From: Burkholderiales bacterium
GTDB taxonomy: Bacteria; Pseudomonadota; Gammaproteobacteria; Burkholderiales; Burkholderiaceae_C
Reading direction: 5' to 3'
Assembly: GCA_028868855.1 (NCBI GenBank)
Contig: JAGWTR010000001.1
Span: forward strand, 434,001-498,000
DNA: 64,000 nucleotides
Shown: one piece after another, positions 37,211 to 47,870 of the stretch
Position numbering within the stretch: position 1 is the first letter of the stretch
How the letters are laid out: every line of letters starts with the position of its first letter
The notes under the pieces: model-generated
What the model saw: the letters and a program-made list of their open reading frames with translations, nothing else
The model's database searches: none
Told to the model about the DNA's origin: nothing
Position numbers and translations under genes: made by a program

Positions 37211-37827
37211 GGCTGCATCTCTCGTGTACCGATAGGGGGTTCGGTTTGAGGCTCAGCTGGGGGCGTCGTCACCATCTCTGTGGTGGCGGGCGCCTCTGAT
37301 TTCAAAAATTCTTCGAACCCTGGATCGGCATAGGCCGCAGGGGGTAGGTCATCCGTGAGCAAGGCAACGTCCACATCGGCCGTGGCTTGCGTTTGTTCGC
37401 TACTGAACCAGCTTTGAATGCCCCACAGCCCCAGCACCAGGGCAAGGGCCGGCAAAGCCGAAGCGAGGCGCCAACCCCAAGCCAAGGGCCTGTCATCCAA
37501 CTGGCGGTCATGATGCCGCCCGCGTGCTGGCGTGTGACTGCCCCAGCCAGACAGTGTGGCGTGGCCCGAGCTGCCTGAGCCGACAACCGCCGCGCCGGCC
37601 AGTCCGGTCAGCTCGCGGGCGGGCGCCAGTTGAGGCGCAAGGGCCACTTGAGGCCGCGCCCGGGGCGCCGCCCGGACAGCTTGTTCGCGCGCCACGCGCA
37701 AACGCTCGGAAATATCGTGCGGCAAGGCTCTGGCCGAATCATCCAACCGCGCACTGAGGCGCAGGGCAAAGCGTGCCTCCAGGGCCTCGGCTTGAGCTGC
37801 TGACAGTGGTGTGGTGGGTGTTTTCAC
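37207..37827 (-). CDS. DUF3619-family single-pass membrane protein (206 aa), possible anti-sigma factor
   Basis: Starts at GTG 37827, overlapping the sigma factor stop (GTGA), and ends overlapping the DUF3106 start. Residues 9-60 are a charged cytoplasmic helix region (AEALEARFALRLSARLDDSARALPHDISERLRVAREQA), followed by a flexible Gly/Ala linker, one membrane helix at 121-141 and an acidic outer tail of about 65 residues. Sequence family is DUF3619. The cytoplasmic region plus single helix, directly behind a sigma gene, is the layout of membrane anti-sigma factors; no sequence motif confirms it. Confidence 0.85.
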   Translation of the reverse strand: MKTPTTPLSAAQAEALEARFALRLSARLDDSARALPHDISERLRVAREQAVRAAPRARPQVALAPQLAPARELTGLAGAAVVGSGSSGHATLSGWGSHTPARGRHHDRQLDDRPLAWGWRLASALPALALVLGLWGIQSWFSSEQTQATADVDVALLTDDLPPAAYADPGFEEFLKSEAPATTEMVTTPPAEPQTEPPIGTREMQP

Positions 37828-38411
37828 AAGGTGATACCGCGAGAATGAAGCGCTTTGGACAATGCCTGAACCGCACGAGAACAGTGCGTTTTGACACTGC
37901 CCTCGGAGCAACCCATGGCGGCCGCCGTTTCAGCGACGTCCAGTTCCTCCCAGTAACGCAGCAGGAAGGCTTCCCGTTGACGTGCCGGTAGGTTCTTGAC
38001 TTCGTCCTCGATGATTTTTAAGGTTTCACCCCGGCTGGCGGTGTCCTCGGCACCTTCCGTGCCGGGCTCGTCGATTCGCAGGGATTCGAGCAGGTCGAAG
38101 TCGCCGCTGCCCTCGTCGTCGGCCGACGAGGAAAAATCTCCCAGATTCTGGAAAACCGCGTTGCGCACTTTTTGGCGCCGGAACCAATCCAGGGTGGCGT
38201 TGGACAAGATGCGCGCAAACAGCATGGGCCATTCACTGGATGGCCGATCCGAGTAGCTTTGGGTCAGGCGGATCATCGCGTCCTGCACGATGTCCAGGGC
38301 CGAGTCCTCGTCGCGCACGGCAAACGCGGTGCGTTTGAACGCGCGGCGCTCAACACTTTTGAGGAAGTCGTTGAGTTCTTGTGCGGGGGAGGGGCTGGGG
38401 AGTGGCGTCAA
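37824..38411 (-). CDS. ECF-type RNA polymerase sigma factor (about 195 aa)
   Basis: Region 2 (about residues 28-85) has DEDSALDIVQDAMIRL and WPMLFARILSNATLDWFRRQK; region 4 (about 140-190) has LPARQREAFLLRYWEELDVAETAAAMGCSEGSVKTHCSRAVQALSKAL with a clear helix-turn-helix. An acidic linker with SSSADDEGSGDFDLL joins them. The start is uncertain: TTG 38411 (LTPLPSPSPAQEL) gives a normal length, while ATG 38618 would add a low-quality stretch across the ilvB promoter region. It is the first gene of sigma-DUF3619-DUF3106-RDD. Confidence 0.87.
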   Translation of the reverse strand: MTPLPSPSPAQELNDFLKSVERRAFKRTAFAVRDEDSALDIVQDAMIRLTQSYSDRPSSEWPMLFARILSNATLDWFRRQKVRNAVFQNLGDFSSSADDEGSGDFDLLESLRIDEPGTEGAEDTASRGETLKIIEDEVKNLPARQREAFLLRYWEELDVAETAAAMGCSEGSVKTHCSRAVQALSKALHSRGITL

Positions 38412-38719
38412 GACTCGAAGGCTTCGGGAATGTGCAGATTTGCGCCGAGAGATTATGGCACCTGGGCTGATTGTTTTTGCATCGCTCACAAGGATGCGAT
38501 AATCTTTGTCTTTGCGCCATTTCGATCTGGTCTGAATTGCTGCTGGACAAGCTTGAATCCTAGGATTTTCCTGTTCAGTTGTGGCAGTGATGGCAGACCG
38601 CGCAGGCTCCAATTCCACCTCACAAGGGTGGGCACGCTGGCAATCCGTTGCCGCAGTGCTGTCAGAGGAGGAGCACCGATCGTTTTTCGTTAGAGAAAAT
38701 CTGAAAGGTTTTACATTTC
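38412..38719 (+). promoter_or_regulatory. ilvB upstream region with a possible extended -10 promoter
   Basis: About 308 bases between the divergent sigma and ilvB genes. TGC-GATAAT at 38495-38503 resembles an extended -10 element, with a poor TTTTGC -35 at 17 bases. That would leave a leader of about 210 bases. I looked for a leader peptide rich in Ile, Leu or Val and found none, and no clear riboswitch or attenuator fold. A small inverted repeat GCATC/GATGC (38480-38497) overlaps the promoter-like sequence. Confidence 0.4.
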
Positions 38720-40459
38720 ATGGACATGTCATCTCCCACCGCGTCCGAAGTCCTCAACGGTTCTGACATCCTGGTTCGCTGCCTGCAAGCCGAAGGGGTC
38801 AAATACATGTGGGGCTATCCCGGCGGCGCCGTCCTGTACATCTACGACGCGCTCTACAAACAAGACACCATTGAGCATGTGCTCGTGCGCCATGAACAGG
38901 CTGCCGTGCATGCTGCTGACGGCTATGCGCGCGCTACTGGCGACGTCGGCGTGGCCCTGGTGACCTCCGGTCCTGGTGTGACCAATGCCGTCACCGGCAT
39001 CGCCACGGCCTACATGGATTCCATCCCGATGGTGATCATCACCGGTCAGGTGCCCACGGCTGCGATTGGCCTGGATGCCTTCCAGGAATGTGACACCGTC
39101 GGAATCACCCGCCCCATCGTCAAGCACAACTTCCTGGTCAAGGACGTTGCCGATCTGGCCATGACCCTGAAAAAGGCCTTCCACATCGCGCGCACCGGGC
39201 GTCCCGGCCCCGTGGTGGTGGACATTCCCAAGGACGTGTCCTTGAACACGACCGCATTCAGCTACCCCGAGACGGTGGAGATGCGCTCGTACAACCCGGT
39301 GCGCAAAGGCCATGGCGGGCAGATCCGCAAGGCTGTGAATCTGCTGCTCGGTGCCAAGCGCCCCTACATCTACACGGGGGGCGGTGTGATTCTGGCCAAC
39401 GCCTCTGCCGAGTTGCGCGAATTGATCGACCTGTTGGGCTATCCCAGCACCAGTACGCTGATGGGGCTGGGCGCCATTCCCGCCTCTCACAAAACTTTCC
39501 TGGGCATGCTGGGCATGCACGGCACCTACGAAGCCAACATGACGATGCAAAACGCAGACGTTGTGATCGCCGTAGGCGCCCGTTTTGACGACCGCGTGAT
39601 CGGCAACCCCAAGCATTTCGCGCAGGTTGAGCGCAAGATCGTCCACATCGACATTGACCCCTCCAGCATCTCCAAGCGCGTCAAGGTCGACATCCCCATC
39701 GTGGGCGACGTCAAGGATGTGCTGCAAGAATTGATTGCCCAGATCAAAGAGTCGACGGTGCGCGCTGACGCCAACGCGCTGGGCGCCTGGTGGAATCAGA
39801 TCAACGACTGGAAGAAGACCGAATGCCTGAAGTACAAGACTTCGGATGAGGTCATCAAGCCGCAGTTCGTGATCGAGAAGCTGGCTGAACTGACGCGAGG
39901 CACGGACTACTACGTCACCTCGGACGTCGGTCAGCACCAGATGTTTGCCGCGCAGTATTGCAAGTTCGAAGAGCCGCGTCGCTGGATCAATTCCGGTGGT
40001 CTGGGCACCATGGGCGTGGGTCTGCCCTACGCCATGGGCATCAAGCTGGCCAAGCCCGATGCGGACGTGTTCTGCGTCACCGGCGAAGGCTCGATCCAGA
40101 TGTGTATTCAGGAGTTGTCAACCTGCTTGCAGTACCAGACTCCGGTCAAGGTGCTGTCGCTGAACAATCGTTACCTGGGCATGGTGCGCCAGTGGCAGCA
40201 GCTGGACTACGGCAGCCGTTACTCGCACAGCTACATGGACGCCCTGCCTGATTTCGTCAAGCTGGCCGAGGCCTATGGCCACGTGGGGCTGCTGATCGAG
40301 CGTCCCAGCGATGTCGAAGGCGCGTTGCGCGAGGCCATCAAGCTCAAGGACCGCACAGTGTTCCTGGACATCCGCACCGACCCGACCGAGAACGTCTGGC
40401 CAATGGTCAAGGCCGGGCAGGGTATTTCTGAAATGTTGCTGGGCTCCGAGGACCTCTGA
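38720..40459 (+). CDS. ilvB: acetolactate synthase large subunit (579 aa)
   Basis: Three ThDP-enzyme domains: the N-terminal catalytic Glu in [30 protein letters not shown], the FAD-binding middle domain, and the C-terminal ThDP motif [33 protein letters not shown]. It condenses pyruvate with pyruvate or 2-ketobutyrate in valine, leucine and isoleucine synthesis. The operon ilvB-ilvH-ilvC follows with 175- and 53-base gaps. Start ATG 38720 has AAAGG about 12 bases upstream; M3 is an alternative. Confidence 0.96.
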   Translation: MDMSSPTASEVLNGSDILVRCLQAEGVKYMWGYPGGAVLYIYDALYKQDTIEHVLVRHEQAAVHAADGYARATGDVGVALVTSGPGVTNAVTGIATAYMDSIPMVIITGQVPTAAIGLDAFQECDTVGITRPIVKHNFLVKDVADLAMTLKKAFHIARTGRPGPVVVDIPKDVSLNTTAFSYPETVEMRSYNPVRKGHGGQIRKAVNLLLGAKRPYIYTGGGVILANASAELRELIDLLGYPSTSTLMGLGAIPASHKTFLGMLGMHGTYEANMTMQNADVVIAVGARFDDRVIGNPKHFAQVERKIVHIDIDPSSISKRVKVDIPIVGDVKDVLQELIAQIKESTVRADANALGAWWNQINDWKKTECLKYKTSDEVIKPQFVIEKLAELTRGTDYYVTSDVGQHQMFAAQYCKFEEPRRWINSGGLGTMGVGLPYAMGIKLAKPDADVFCVTGEGSIQMCIQELSTCLQYQTPVKVLSLNNRYLGMVRQWQQLDYGSRYSHSYMDALPDFVKLAEAYGHVGLLIERPSDVEGALREAIKLKDRTVFLDIRTDPTENVWPMVKAGQGISEMLLGSEDL

Positions 40460-40634
40460 TATTTTCATGGCCCCCGGGCAGTGTCCGGGGTCGCAGCCAA
40501 GCGCTTGCCGGTGCTTGAGCGGGCGGCACCCGGGCTGGCTGGGGGATTTTGATCAATCCATTCCACATCGAAAACGTGGCCACGGCCATCGGGTTACCGC
40601 CCGCTGGCTCAAGAGCGCGAAGGACGATCCTGAT

Positions 40635-42196
<1,562 letters not shown>

Positions 42197-42242
42197 TCCA
42201 GTTTGGTGCTCCGCCGTTCAGCCTTGACTGGACGGCACCTAT

Positions 42243-42277
42243 AAGTCGTCGCCGCGGGTAGCGGGGACGACTTTTTT
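42243..42277 (+). terminator. intrinsic terminator of the ilvBHC operon
   Basis: An 8-bp stem AAGTCGTC / GACGACTT continues inward as CCGC / GCGG after one mismatch, with a GGGTA loop, and ends in a run of six T (42272-42277). It lies 47 bases after ilvC. The following 170 bases, to the exosortase gene, hold no gene; the region should contain the promoter of the sugar locus, but no convincing -35/-10 pair was seen. Confidence 0.9.
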
Positions 42278-42446
42278 CACATGGCGTATTTTTGACGTGC
42301 TTCGCAGAGTGCACACTATTGCATGAAGCGCTTGGATTTGGTCATCGTTGCTCGGGTAAATGCTGGGTAATAACAAGGCGTCGCCACGGAACTAAGTGAC
42401 TCCGTAGGGGACAATTAAGGGCAATCATGTTGTTGTATGTAAACCA

Positions 42447-43361
42447 ATGCCCATGTCTCAGTCTTCTGTAGGATCCAGGCCGCCATTGGCTGTGACCAAA
42501 ATTGATGGGTCCGTGTGGTCTATGGGCCTGTTGTTGGCGGCCGTGGCGGTCATGTACTTGCCCACGTTCTATGCAATGTCGCAAACGACTTGGCTGAAGG
42601 ACGAAAACGGCCACGCCCCTATGATTTTGGCATTGAGCTATTGGCTATTGTGGCGTGAGCGGCAGGACATTTTCTCTGGCAAATCAGAGCCCGCGACGGC
42701 GTCGGCTTTTGTGGTGTTGGTGCTTGGCGTGGCGATGTATGTGCTGGGCCGCTCGCAGGCGATCGATACACTGGAAATGGGGTCGCACATCCTGGTGCTT
42801 GGTGGTTCCCTATTGCTATTGCGGGGGTGGGCGGGGGTGCGTAAGGCCTGGTTTCCGCTGTTCTTTTTGATATTCATGATTCCGCTCCCAGGAGTTGTGG
42901 TTCAGGCACTCACCCTGCCGTTGAAGGCAGCTGTGTCCTACTGCACCGAGGTGATCCTGTATGCCGCTGGTTACCCTATCGGTCGATCAGGCGTGACATT
43001 AGCGGTGGGGCCGTACCAACTTCTGGTGGCGGATGCCTGCTCGGGACTCAATTCCCTCTTTACGCTTGAGTCCCTGGGGCTGTTCTACATGAAATTGATG
43101 AACTACCAGTCGAGGGCCCGGAACTCAATTCTGGCCACGCTAATCATCCCGATTTCGTTCGTCTCTAATGTGGTGCGGGTCATGATCCTTGTGTTGGTGA
43201 CCTACTATTTTGGCGATGCTGCTGGTCAGGGTTTTTTGCACGGTTTTGCTGGGGTGGTGTTGTTTTCGGTGGCGCTACTGTTGACGTACGCCCTAGATCG
43301 CCTGCTGGCGGCCAGGTTCGACACCAGCAGTCCTCACGCCATGAAGGCTGATCAATCATGA
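42447..43361 (+). CDS. xrtB: exosortase B (304 aa)
   Basis: A polytopic membrane protein with about eight helices and the exosortase catalytic triad: Cys198 in VADACSGLNSL, Arg244 in SNVVRVMILV and His265 in QGFLHGFAGV. Overall it matches the betaproteobacterial XrtB (EpsH) branch found in exopolysaccharide loci with EpsI. Exosortases are thought to process PEP-CTERM proteins at the membrane and attach them to an unknown acceptor. ATG 42447; M3 is also possible. The epsI start overlaps its stop (ATGA). No PEP-CTERM protein is encoded in this window. Confidence 0.93.
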   Translation: MPMSQSSVGSRPPLAVTKIDGSVWSMGLLLAAVAVMYLPTFYAMSQTTWLKDENGHAPMILALSYWLLWRERQDIFSGKSEPATASAFVVLVLGVAMYVLGRSQAIDTLEMGSHILVLGGSLLLLRGWAGVRKAWFPLFFLIFMIPLPGVVVQALTLPLKAAVSYCTEVILYAAGYPIGRSGVTLAVGPYQLLVADACSGLNSLFTLESLGLFYMKLMNYQSRARNSILATLIIPISFVSNVVRVMILVLVTYYFGDAAGQGFLHGFAGVVLFSVALLLTYALDRLLAARFDTSSPHAMKADQS

Positions 43362-44041
43362 GTAAACGTGTTCCTGTGCCGGTGTTGCTGGCTGCGGCCT
43401 TGATGGTTGGTGGTGCGTTTGCATCTCAGGCGCTCAAGCCTACGGTGCATTTGGCCGATACAAAGCCTAAGCTGGTACTTGTGAATTTGTTTCCGTCAGC
43501 ATTTGGCGACTGGCATGAACTGAAAGAGGTGACGCCGGTGCTGCCTGATCCGACAGTTCAGGCGATGCTGGATTCATTGTATTCTCAAACATTGGCGCGT
43601 ACTTATGTTAATGGTAACGGGCAATATGTAATGATGACGATTGCCTATGGCAGCGACCAAAATTCTGAAGCCACGGCCGCGCATCGACCTGAATTTTGTT
43701 ATGTAAGTAATGGATTCAAAGTGCAGGATGTCGGCACTCACGTCGTGCAGCTGCCGTCACATCAGCTCACGGTGCGTCACCTGGTGAGCAAGCGTGGTGA
43801 GTATGTCGAGCCTATTTCGTATTGGGTGACGCTGGATGAAAGCGCAGCGCTGCCAGGTATTAGTCGAAAATTGGCCCAGATCCGCTATGGATTGAAGGGG
43901 GAAATTGCCGATGGAATGCTTGTCAGGATATCGTCACCTAGCCGTGATCAAGAGGCTGCATTTGCATTGCACGACCAATTTGTGCGTGATTTGCAAAAAG
44001 TAATGCCTGCTGGCGTCAGGCCCCGAGTGTTCGGATCTTGA
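43358..44041 (+). CDS. epsI: EpsI, exosortase-B-associated protein (227 aa)
   Basis: A DUF3485/EpsI-type protein: an N-terminal hydrophobic signal-anchor (about 7-24), FPSAFGDWHELKE, TLARTYVNGNGQYVMMTIAYGSDQN, and the conserved AAHRPEFCYVSNGF with Cys. It always accompanies exosortases, either as a separate gene or fused, and is needed for polysaccharide production in related systems; the biochemical role is unknown. It is periplasmic apart from the anchor. Overlap with xrtB and a 26-base gap to epsF imply one operon. Confidence 0.9.
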   Translation: MSKRVPVPVLLAAALMVGGAFASQALKPTVHLADTKPKLVLVNLFPSAFGDWHELKEVTPVLPDPTVQAMLDSLYSQTLARTYVNGNGQYVMMTIAYGSDQNSEATAAHRPEFCYVSNGFKVQDVGTHVVQLPSHQLTVRHLVSKRGEYVEPISYWVTLDESAALPGISRKLAQIRYGLKGEIADGMLVRISSPSRDQEAAFALHDQFVRDLQKVMPAGVRPRVFGS

Positions 44042-44067
44042 TGTTTCTACTGTTTTAAGGAAGATCC

Positions 44068-45456
44068 ATGTCATTCGGTCAAATACTGGCAATATTGAGA
44101 GCACGCTGGGTTGTCTTGGCGGCCATCATATCCCTGACACTGCTTGTGACTTTGGTGGTAAGTTTTCTACTGCCTAAACAATATACAGCAACTGCAGCCG
44201 TAGTCATTGACGTTAAATCGCCAGACCCTGTGGCAGGAATGGTGCTGCCGGGCGTGATGATGCCATCTTATTTGGCGACACAGGTTGATTTAATCCAGAG
44301 TGAGCGGGTGGCCCTTCGGGTCGTGAATGCATTGAAACTCACGGACTCCACGAAGTTGCGGGATGACTGGATGAAGGAGGGGCATGGTGAAGGTAGCTTC
44401 GAAGTATGGATTGCAGAACTTATCGGCAAAAATTTAACGGTGACACCGTCACGTGAATCAAATGTAATCAACTTTAGTTACAACGCCGTTGACTCCGGTT
44501 TTGCTGCGAGTCTGGCCAACGCATATGTTGAGGCTTATATCAACGCAACCGGTGATTTGCGCGTAGAACCTGCAAAAAAGTATGGGGCGACGTTTGAAAA
44601 CCTGGCGTCACAATTACGTGCCCGGCTTGAAGTTGCACAAAATAAGCTGGCCGCATACCAAAAAGAAACCGGGCTACTGGCAACCGATGCCCGACTGGAT
44701 GTTGAAACCGCTCGGCTTAATGATTTGTCTCAGCAAGTTGTGCTGTTGCAAGCGACAAGGAGTGATGCTGAAACACGAAAAATTTCAGCAGCTCATGAGG
44801 GTTCAGATAACACTGCCGATGCAATGAACAGTAGTTTGATTTCCGGCTTGAAGGTGGAATTGGCCCGCGCAGAAGCGCAACTAGAACAATATTCATCTCG
44901 ACTAGGCGATGCTCACCCGTCCGTGATCGACTCAAAGGCCAGTGTCGCCTCTTTGCGGGGACGCCTTAGAACCGAACTAAATCGCCTTGCTGGAAGTTAT
45001 GGAACCACATCATCTGTGACGCAGTCAAAATTGGCAGAAGCTACTGTGGCGTTGGAAAAACAGCGCGCTAAATTATTGGCGCTCAATCAGCAACGTAACG
45101 ATGCTGCGGTCTTGCTGCGAGACGTTGAAAACTTGCAAAAGGGCTACGATGCCGTGCAGGCACGTGTGATGCAAGCAACTGTGGAAAGCAATACCATGCA
45201 AACGAATTTGTCGGTGCTGAAATATGCCTCTAAACCGACTAAGCCATCATCTCCGAAGATTTTCTTGAATGGCATTATCGCGCTGTTCCTCGGATCGATT
45301 GTGGCCATGGCCACGGTTCTCGGTATCGAGTTGATTGATCGTCGTATCAGGACAAATTTCGAGATCTTGCATGAATTTAAGCTCCCCGTGCTCGGCGTGA
45401 TGCTCAAAACCGATAATGCAGCTCCACGTGCCTTGCTAGGCTTGATCCGGTCATGA
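44068..45456 (+). CDS. epsF: chain-length determinant protein EpsF, Wzz/PCP family (462 aa)
   Basis: Two membrane helices (about 15-35 and 405-430) enclose a large periplasmic domain with long coiled-coil helices (about 170-350, many Ala, Gln, Arg and Leu). LRARWVVLAAIISLT and VVSFLLPKQYTATAAVVID at the front fit the Wzz fold. The conserved Pro-rich motif before helix 2 (SKPTKPSSPKIFLNGI) is present. It sets the chain length of the polymer made by Wzy, working with the kinase-like EpsG encoded next. GGAAGATCC lies upstream of ATG 44068. Confidence 0.9.
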   Translation: MSFGQILAILRARWVVLAAIISLTLLVTLVVSFLLPKQYTATAAVVIDVKSPDPVAGMVLPGVMMPSYLATQVDLIQSERVALRVVNALKLTDSTKLRDDWMKEGHGEGSFEVWIAELIGKNLTVTPSRESNVINFSYNAVDSGFAASLANAYVEAYINATGDLRVEPAKKYGATFENLASQLRARLEVAQNKLAAYQKETGLLATDARLDVETARLNDLSQQVVLLQATRSDAETRKISAAHEGSDNTADAMNSSLISGLKVELARAEAQLEQYSSRLGDAHPSVIDSKASVASLRGRLRTELNRLAGSYGTTSSVTQSKLAEATVALEKQRAKLLALNQQRNDAAVLLRDVENLQKGYDAVQARVMQATVESNTMQTNLSVLKYASKPTKPSSPKIFLNGIIALFLGSIVAMATVLGIELIDRRIRTNFEILHEFKLPVLGVMLKTDNAAPRALLGLIRS

Positions 45457-45516
45457 TCCGGTGCCTAGGCGTTATCGCAATCCTTTCTAAGTACCTGGTC
45501 TAGCTTGCCGAAAATT

Positions 45517-46407
45517 ATGAACGCACATGTCCTTCTCAGCGAGTTCCCAAGTGATGCGGCTGGTTCATCAGACGGCAGGTCCATTGGCGACATCATTCGA
45601 CAGACTAATAATCTGTCAGCCGAACAGGTCGAAAAAATACTGAACTATCAGCTTCAAGAGGGGGTTAGGTTTGGTGAGGCAGCTGTTGCTCTAGGCTTTG
45701 CCAAGCAAGAAGATGTGCTTTGGGCCTTGTCTCAGCAATTCCATTATCCGTATTCAAACCAGGCAACGCGCAAAATTGGTGATGAGTTGGTGGTGGCCAC
45801 CAAACCATTTTCCAATCAGGCTGAAGTTTTTCGTGCCATGCGAAGTGAGGTGCTCAGTAAGGTATTTAACGCCCAGCAGCCCAGTGCCGCACTGGCAGTC
45901 ATTAGTCCGGACACCGGCGATGGTAAGAGTTATTTTGCAGCGAATATTGCCGCATCTTTCAGTCAGCTTGGGGGGCGAACACTGCTGATTGACGCAAATA
46001 TGCGGCATCCCCGGCAGCATGAGATATTCTCGATACCCAATATATCTGGCTTGAGTGGCATATTGTCTGGTAGAAATGAATCGAAAGTGGTTCATTCCGT
46101 GGCGGAATTGCCAAGCCTGCACGTGATGCCGGCGGGGGTAATCCCGCCAAATCCATTGGAATTATTGGAGCGTCCAGCCTTTGGACTGATGATCAAAGAG
46201 TTGTTGAAAAGTTTTAATCATATAATTGTGGACTCGCCTTCAGCGAGTTTGGGCTCTGATGCACGCGTGCTTGCAGCGCACTGCGGGTCTGCATTGGCAG
46301 TTTGTCGCCGTGACCGTACGAGGGCCGATGCAATGCATGCATTATTGACTCCCATGTCAATTTCCTCGTCCATTAAGCTGGTGGGTATGGTGGTCAACGA
46401 GTTTTGA
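45517..46407 (+). CDS. epsG: EpsG, chain-length-associated tyrosine-kinase-like ATPase (296 aa)
   Basis: The N-terminal 75 residues look like an MshEN/T2SSE-N-type domain (IGDIIRQTNNLSAEQVEKILNYQLQEGVRFGEAAVALG). A BY-kinase ATPase domain follows: Walker A TGDGKS, Walker A' LLIDANMRHPR and Walker B HIIVDSPSA. It would couple to EpsF in the inner membrane. No Tyr-rich C-terminal tail, the usual autophosphorylation site, is present: the chain ends KLVGMVVNEF. ATG 45517 has no clear ribosome site; TTG 45505 is an alternative. The wzx frame touches its stop. Confidence 0.85.
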   Translation: MNAHVLLSEFPSDAAGSSDGRSIGDIIRQTNNLSAEQVEKILNYQLQEGVRFGEAAVALGFAKQEDVLWALSQQFHYPYSNQATRKIGDELVVATKPFSNQAEVFRAMRSEVLSKVFNAQQPSAALAVISPDTGDGKSYFAANIAASFSQLGGRTLLIDANMRHPRQHEIFSIPNISGLSGILSGRNESKVVHSVAELPSLHVMPAGVIPPNPLELLERPAFGLMIKELLKSFNHIIVDSPSASLGSDARVLAAHCGSALAVCRRDRTRADAMHALLTPMSISSSIKLVGMVVNEF

Positions 46408-46430
46408 CGCAATCTCGGGCTGGGGCCGTC

Positions 46431-47870
46431 ATGGCTAGCGCGACCTCGGCTTCATTTTGGGCTATTGCCGGGGGAATGGGTACGCGCGGGGTATCTTTCC
46501 TGATATTTGTATTCATTGCCAGGCTATTGTCTCCAAATGACATGGGGGTTATGGCAATTGCGTTGGTGTTTGGAATGTTTCTGGATGCCATCAACGAGCT
46601 TGGATTGTCTGAGCAAGTGGTCCGTTACCCAGAGGGAACGAAACAGCAATTTCTAAGTACAGTTTTCTGGCTCCAATCCGGGATGTCCATTTTAACTGCC
46701 TTGGCCGTGATGATTGGCTCGCCATGGGTCGCGCGTCTCTACGGTGAACCGTTATTGACGCAAGCATTGGGGGGGGTGTGCACTGCTTCTGTTTTCACCG
46801 CGTGTAGTCTTGTCTCCATGTCGTTGTTGCAGCGGCGGATGGCGTTTCAGACCATTGCTATTCGAAACACTGTGGCAACAATTATCGGTGGGATAGTTGG
46901 CTTGTCGTTAGCATACTCGGGGTTTGGCGTGATGTCGCTCGTGGCCATGCACATGGTCAATGCCCTGACTGGCGCTGTGGTTACGATTTGGTCAAGTCGG
47001 TGGAAGCCTTCATGGTGCTGCCAGCCTATTGCACTGAGAGCAGTCGCGAAAATTGCCGGGCACTCTCTGGGCGCGCGTTTGATCGAGACCGCGACATTGC
47101 GGGTAGACCAATTGTTGATTGGATCATTTTTTGGAGCGTCAGTATTAGGTTTGTATGCGCTGGCGTTTCGATTTTATGACGTTATTTTCCAGGCAATTTG
47201 TGCGCCAATCAATTCGGTGTTATTTCCATTTTTGGCACAAAAAACCCATGCTCCAGAAGAGTTGCGACAGCGGTATCTGCTGGCGATCCGAAGCATTGCA
47301 GTATTTTCACCCCCTGTTTTTCTATTGGCAGCGCTATTCTTGCCAGCGCTTCTAGGCTTGTGGTTTGGGCCCAAATGGGTGCCTGCCACGCCTTTTATTC
47401 AAATAATTCTAGGGGCCGGTGCCATACTGGCACTGACCTTCAGCCATACCACGGTATTTTCATCGCTGGGAAAGCCGCAGGTCAACTTTGGAGTTTTAAT
47501 ATTGTCTTCGCTATTGTGGTTGAGCTCACTTTTCTTCCTTCCGGCGTTGGGGCCAATATTTGCTCCGATACTCTGGGCTCTGCGCATGGCTATCGGGATT
47601 CCGATACAGCTGTATTTTTTGAATAAATTCATAGGCTTACGCTTGCGTGACTACTTAATACAAGTCAAACCAGCTTTGGCATCAAGTGGCGCTATTGTGG
47701 TGATTGCGTTTGGGCTGCGTTGGCAGCATTGGGTGGACGGCACCACGACAGTGTCGTTAACAATTGCGGCGTGCCTGTGCTCTATGATTGCTGCACTGAC
47801 GGCGCTGCTCAGTTCTGCAGCTTTGCGGAATCAGTTGCGAAAAGTAGCTGGACGGCTGGATCTTCTATGA
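46431..47870 (+). CDS. Wzx-type polysaccharide flippase (479 aa)
   Basis: A protein with about 12-14 membrane helices of the MATE/PST superfamily: SASFWAIAGGMGTRGVSFLIF, ARLLSPNDMGVMAIALVFG, and EQVVRYPEG at the end of helix 2 are typical of oligosaccharide-repeat flippases. It would flip undecaprenyl-linked repeat units across the inner membrane. ATG 46431 is taken; TTG 46404 overlapping the epsG stop is possible. Eight consecutive G (46769-46776) lie in the coding region. Its stop overlaps the next start (ATGA). Confidence 0.88.
   Translation: MASATSASFWAIAGGMGTRGVSFLIFVFIARLLSPNDMGVMAIALVFGMFLDAINELGLSEQVVRYPEGTKQQFLSTVFWLQSGMSILTALAVMIGSPWVARLYGEPLLTQALGGVCTASVFTACSLVSMSLLQRRMAFQTIAIRNTVATIIGGIVGLSLAYSGFGVMSLVAMHMVNALTGAVVTIWSSRWKPSWCCQPIALRAVAKIAGHSLGARLIETATLRVDQLLIGSFFGASVLGLYALAFRFYDVIFQAICAPINSVLFPFLAQKTHAPEELRQRYLLAIRSIAVFSPPVFLLAALFLPALLGLWFGPKWVPATPFIQIILGAGAILALTFSHTTVFSSLGKPQVNFGVLILSSLLWLSSLFFLPALGPIFAPILWALRMAIGIPIQLYFLNKFIGLRLRDYLIQVKPALASSGAIVVIAFGLRWQHWVDGTTTVSLTIAACLCSMIAALTALLSSAALRNQLRKVAGRLDLL
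46769..46776 (+). repeat. G8 homopolymer in the wzx gene
   Basis: Eight consecutive G in the frame TTG-GGG-GGG-GTG, encoding Leu-Gly-Gly-Val. Homopolymers of this length can change length by slippage and switch off surface-sugar genes in other bacteria; similar runs also occur by chance in this GC-rich genome. Confidence 0.8.

Noticed and set aside
40472..40490. Hairpin between ilvB and ilvH as a terminator or attenuator
   Set aside because: Only six base pairs with a seven-base loop and no U-tract; the genes clearly belong to one operon.
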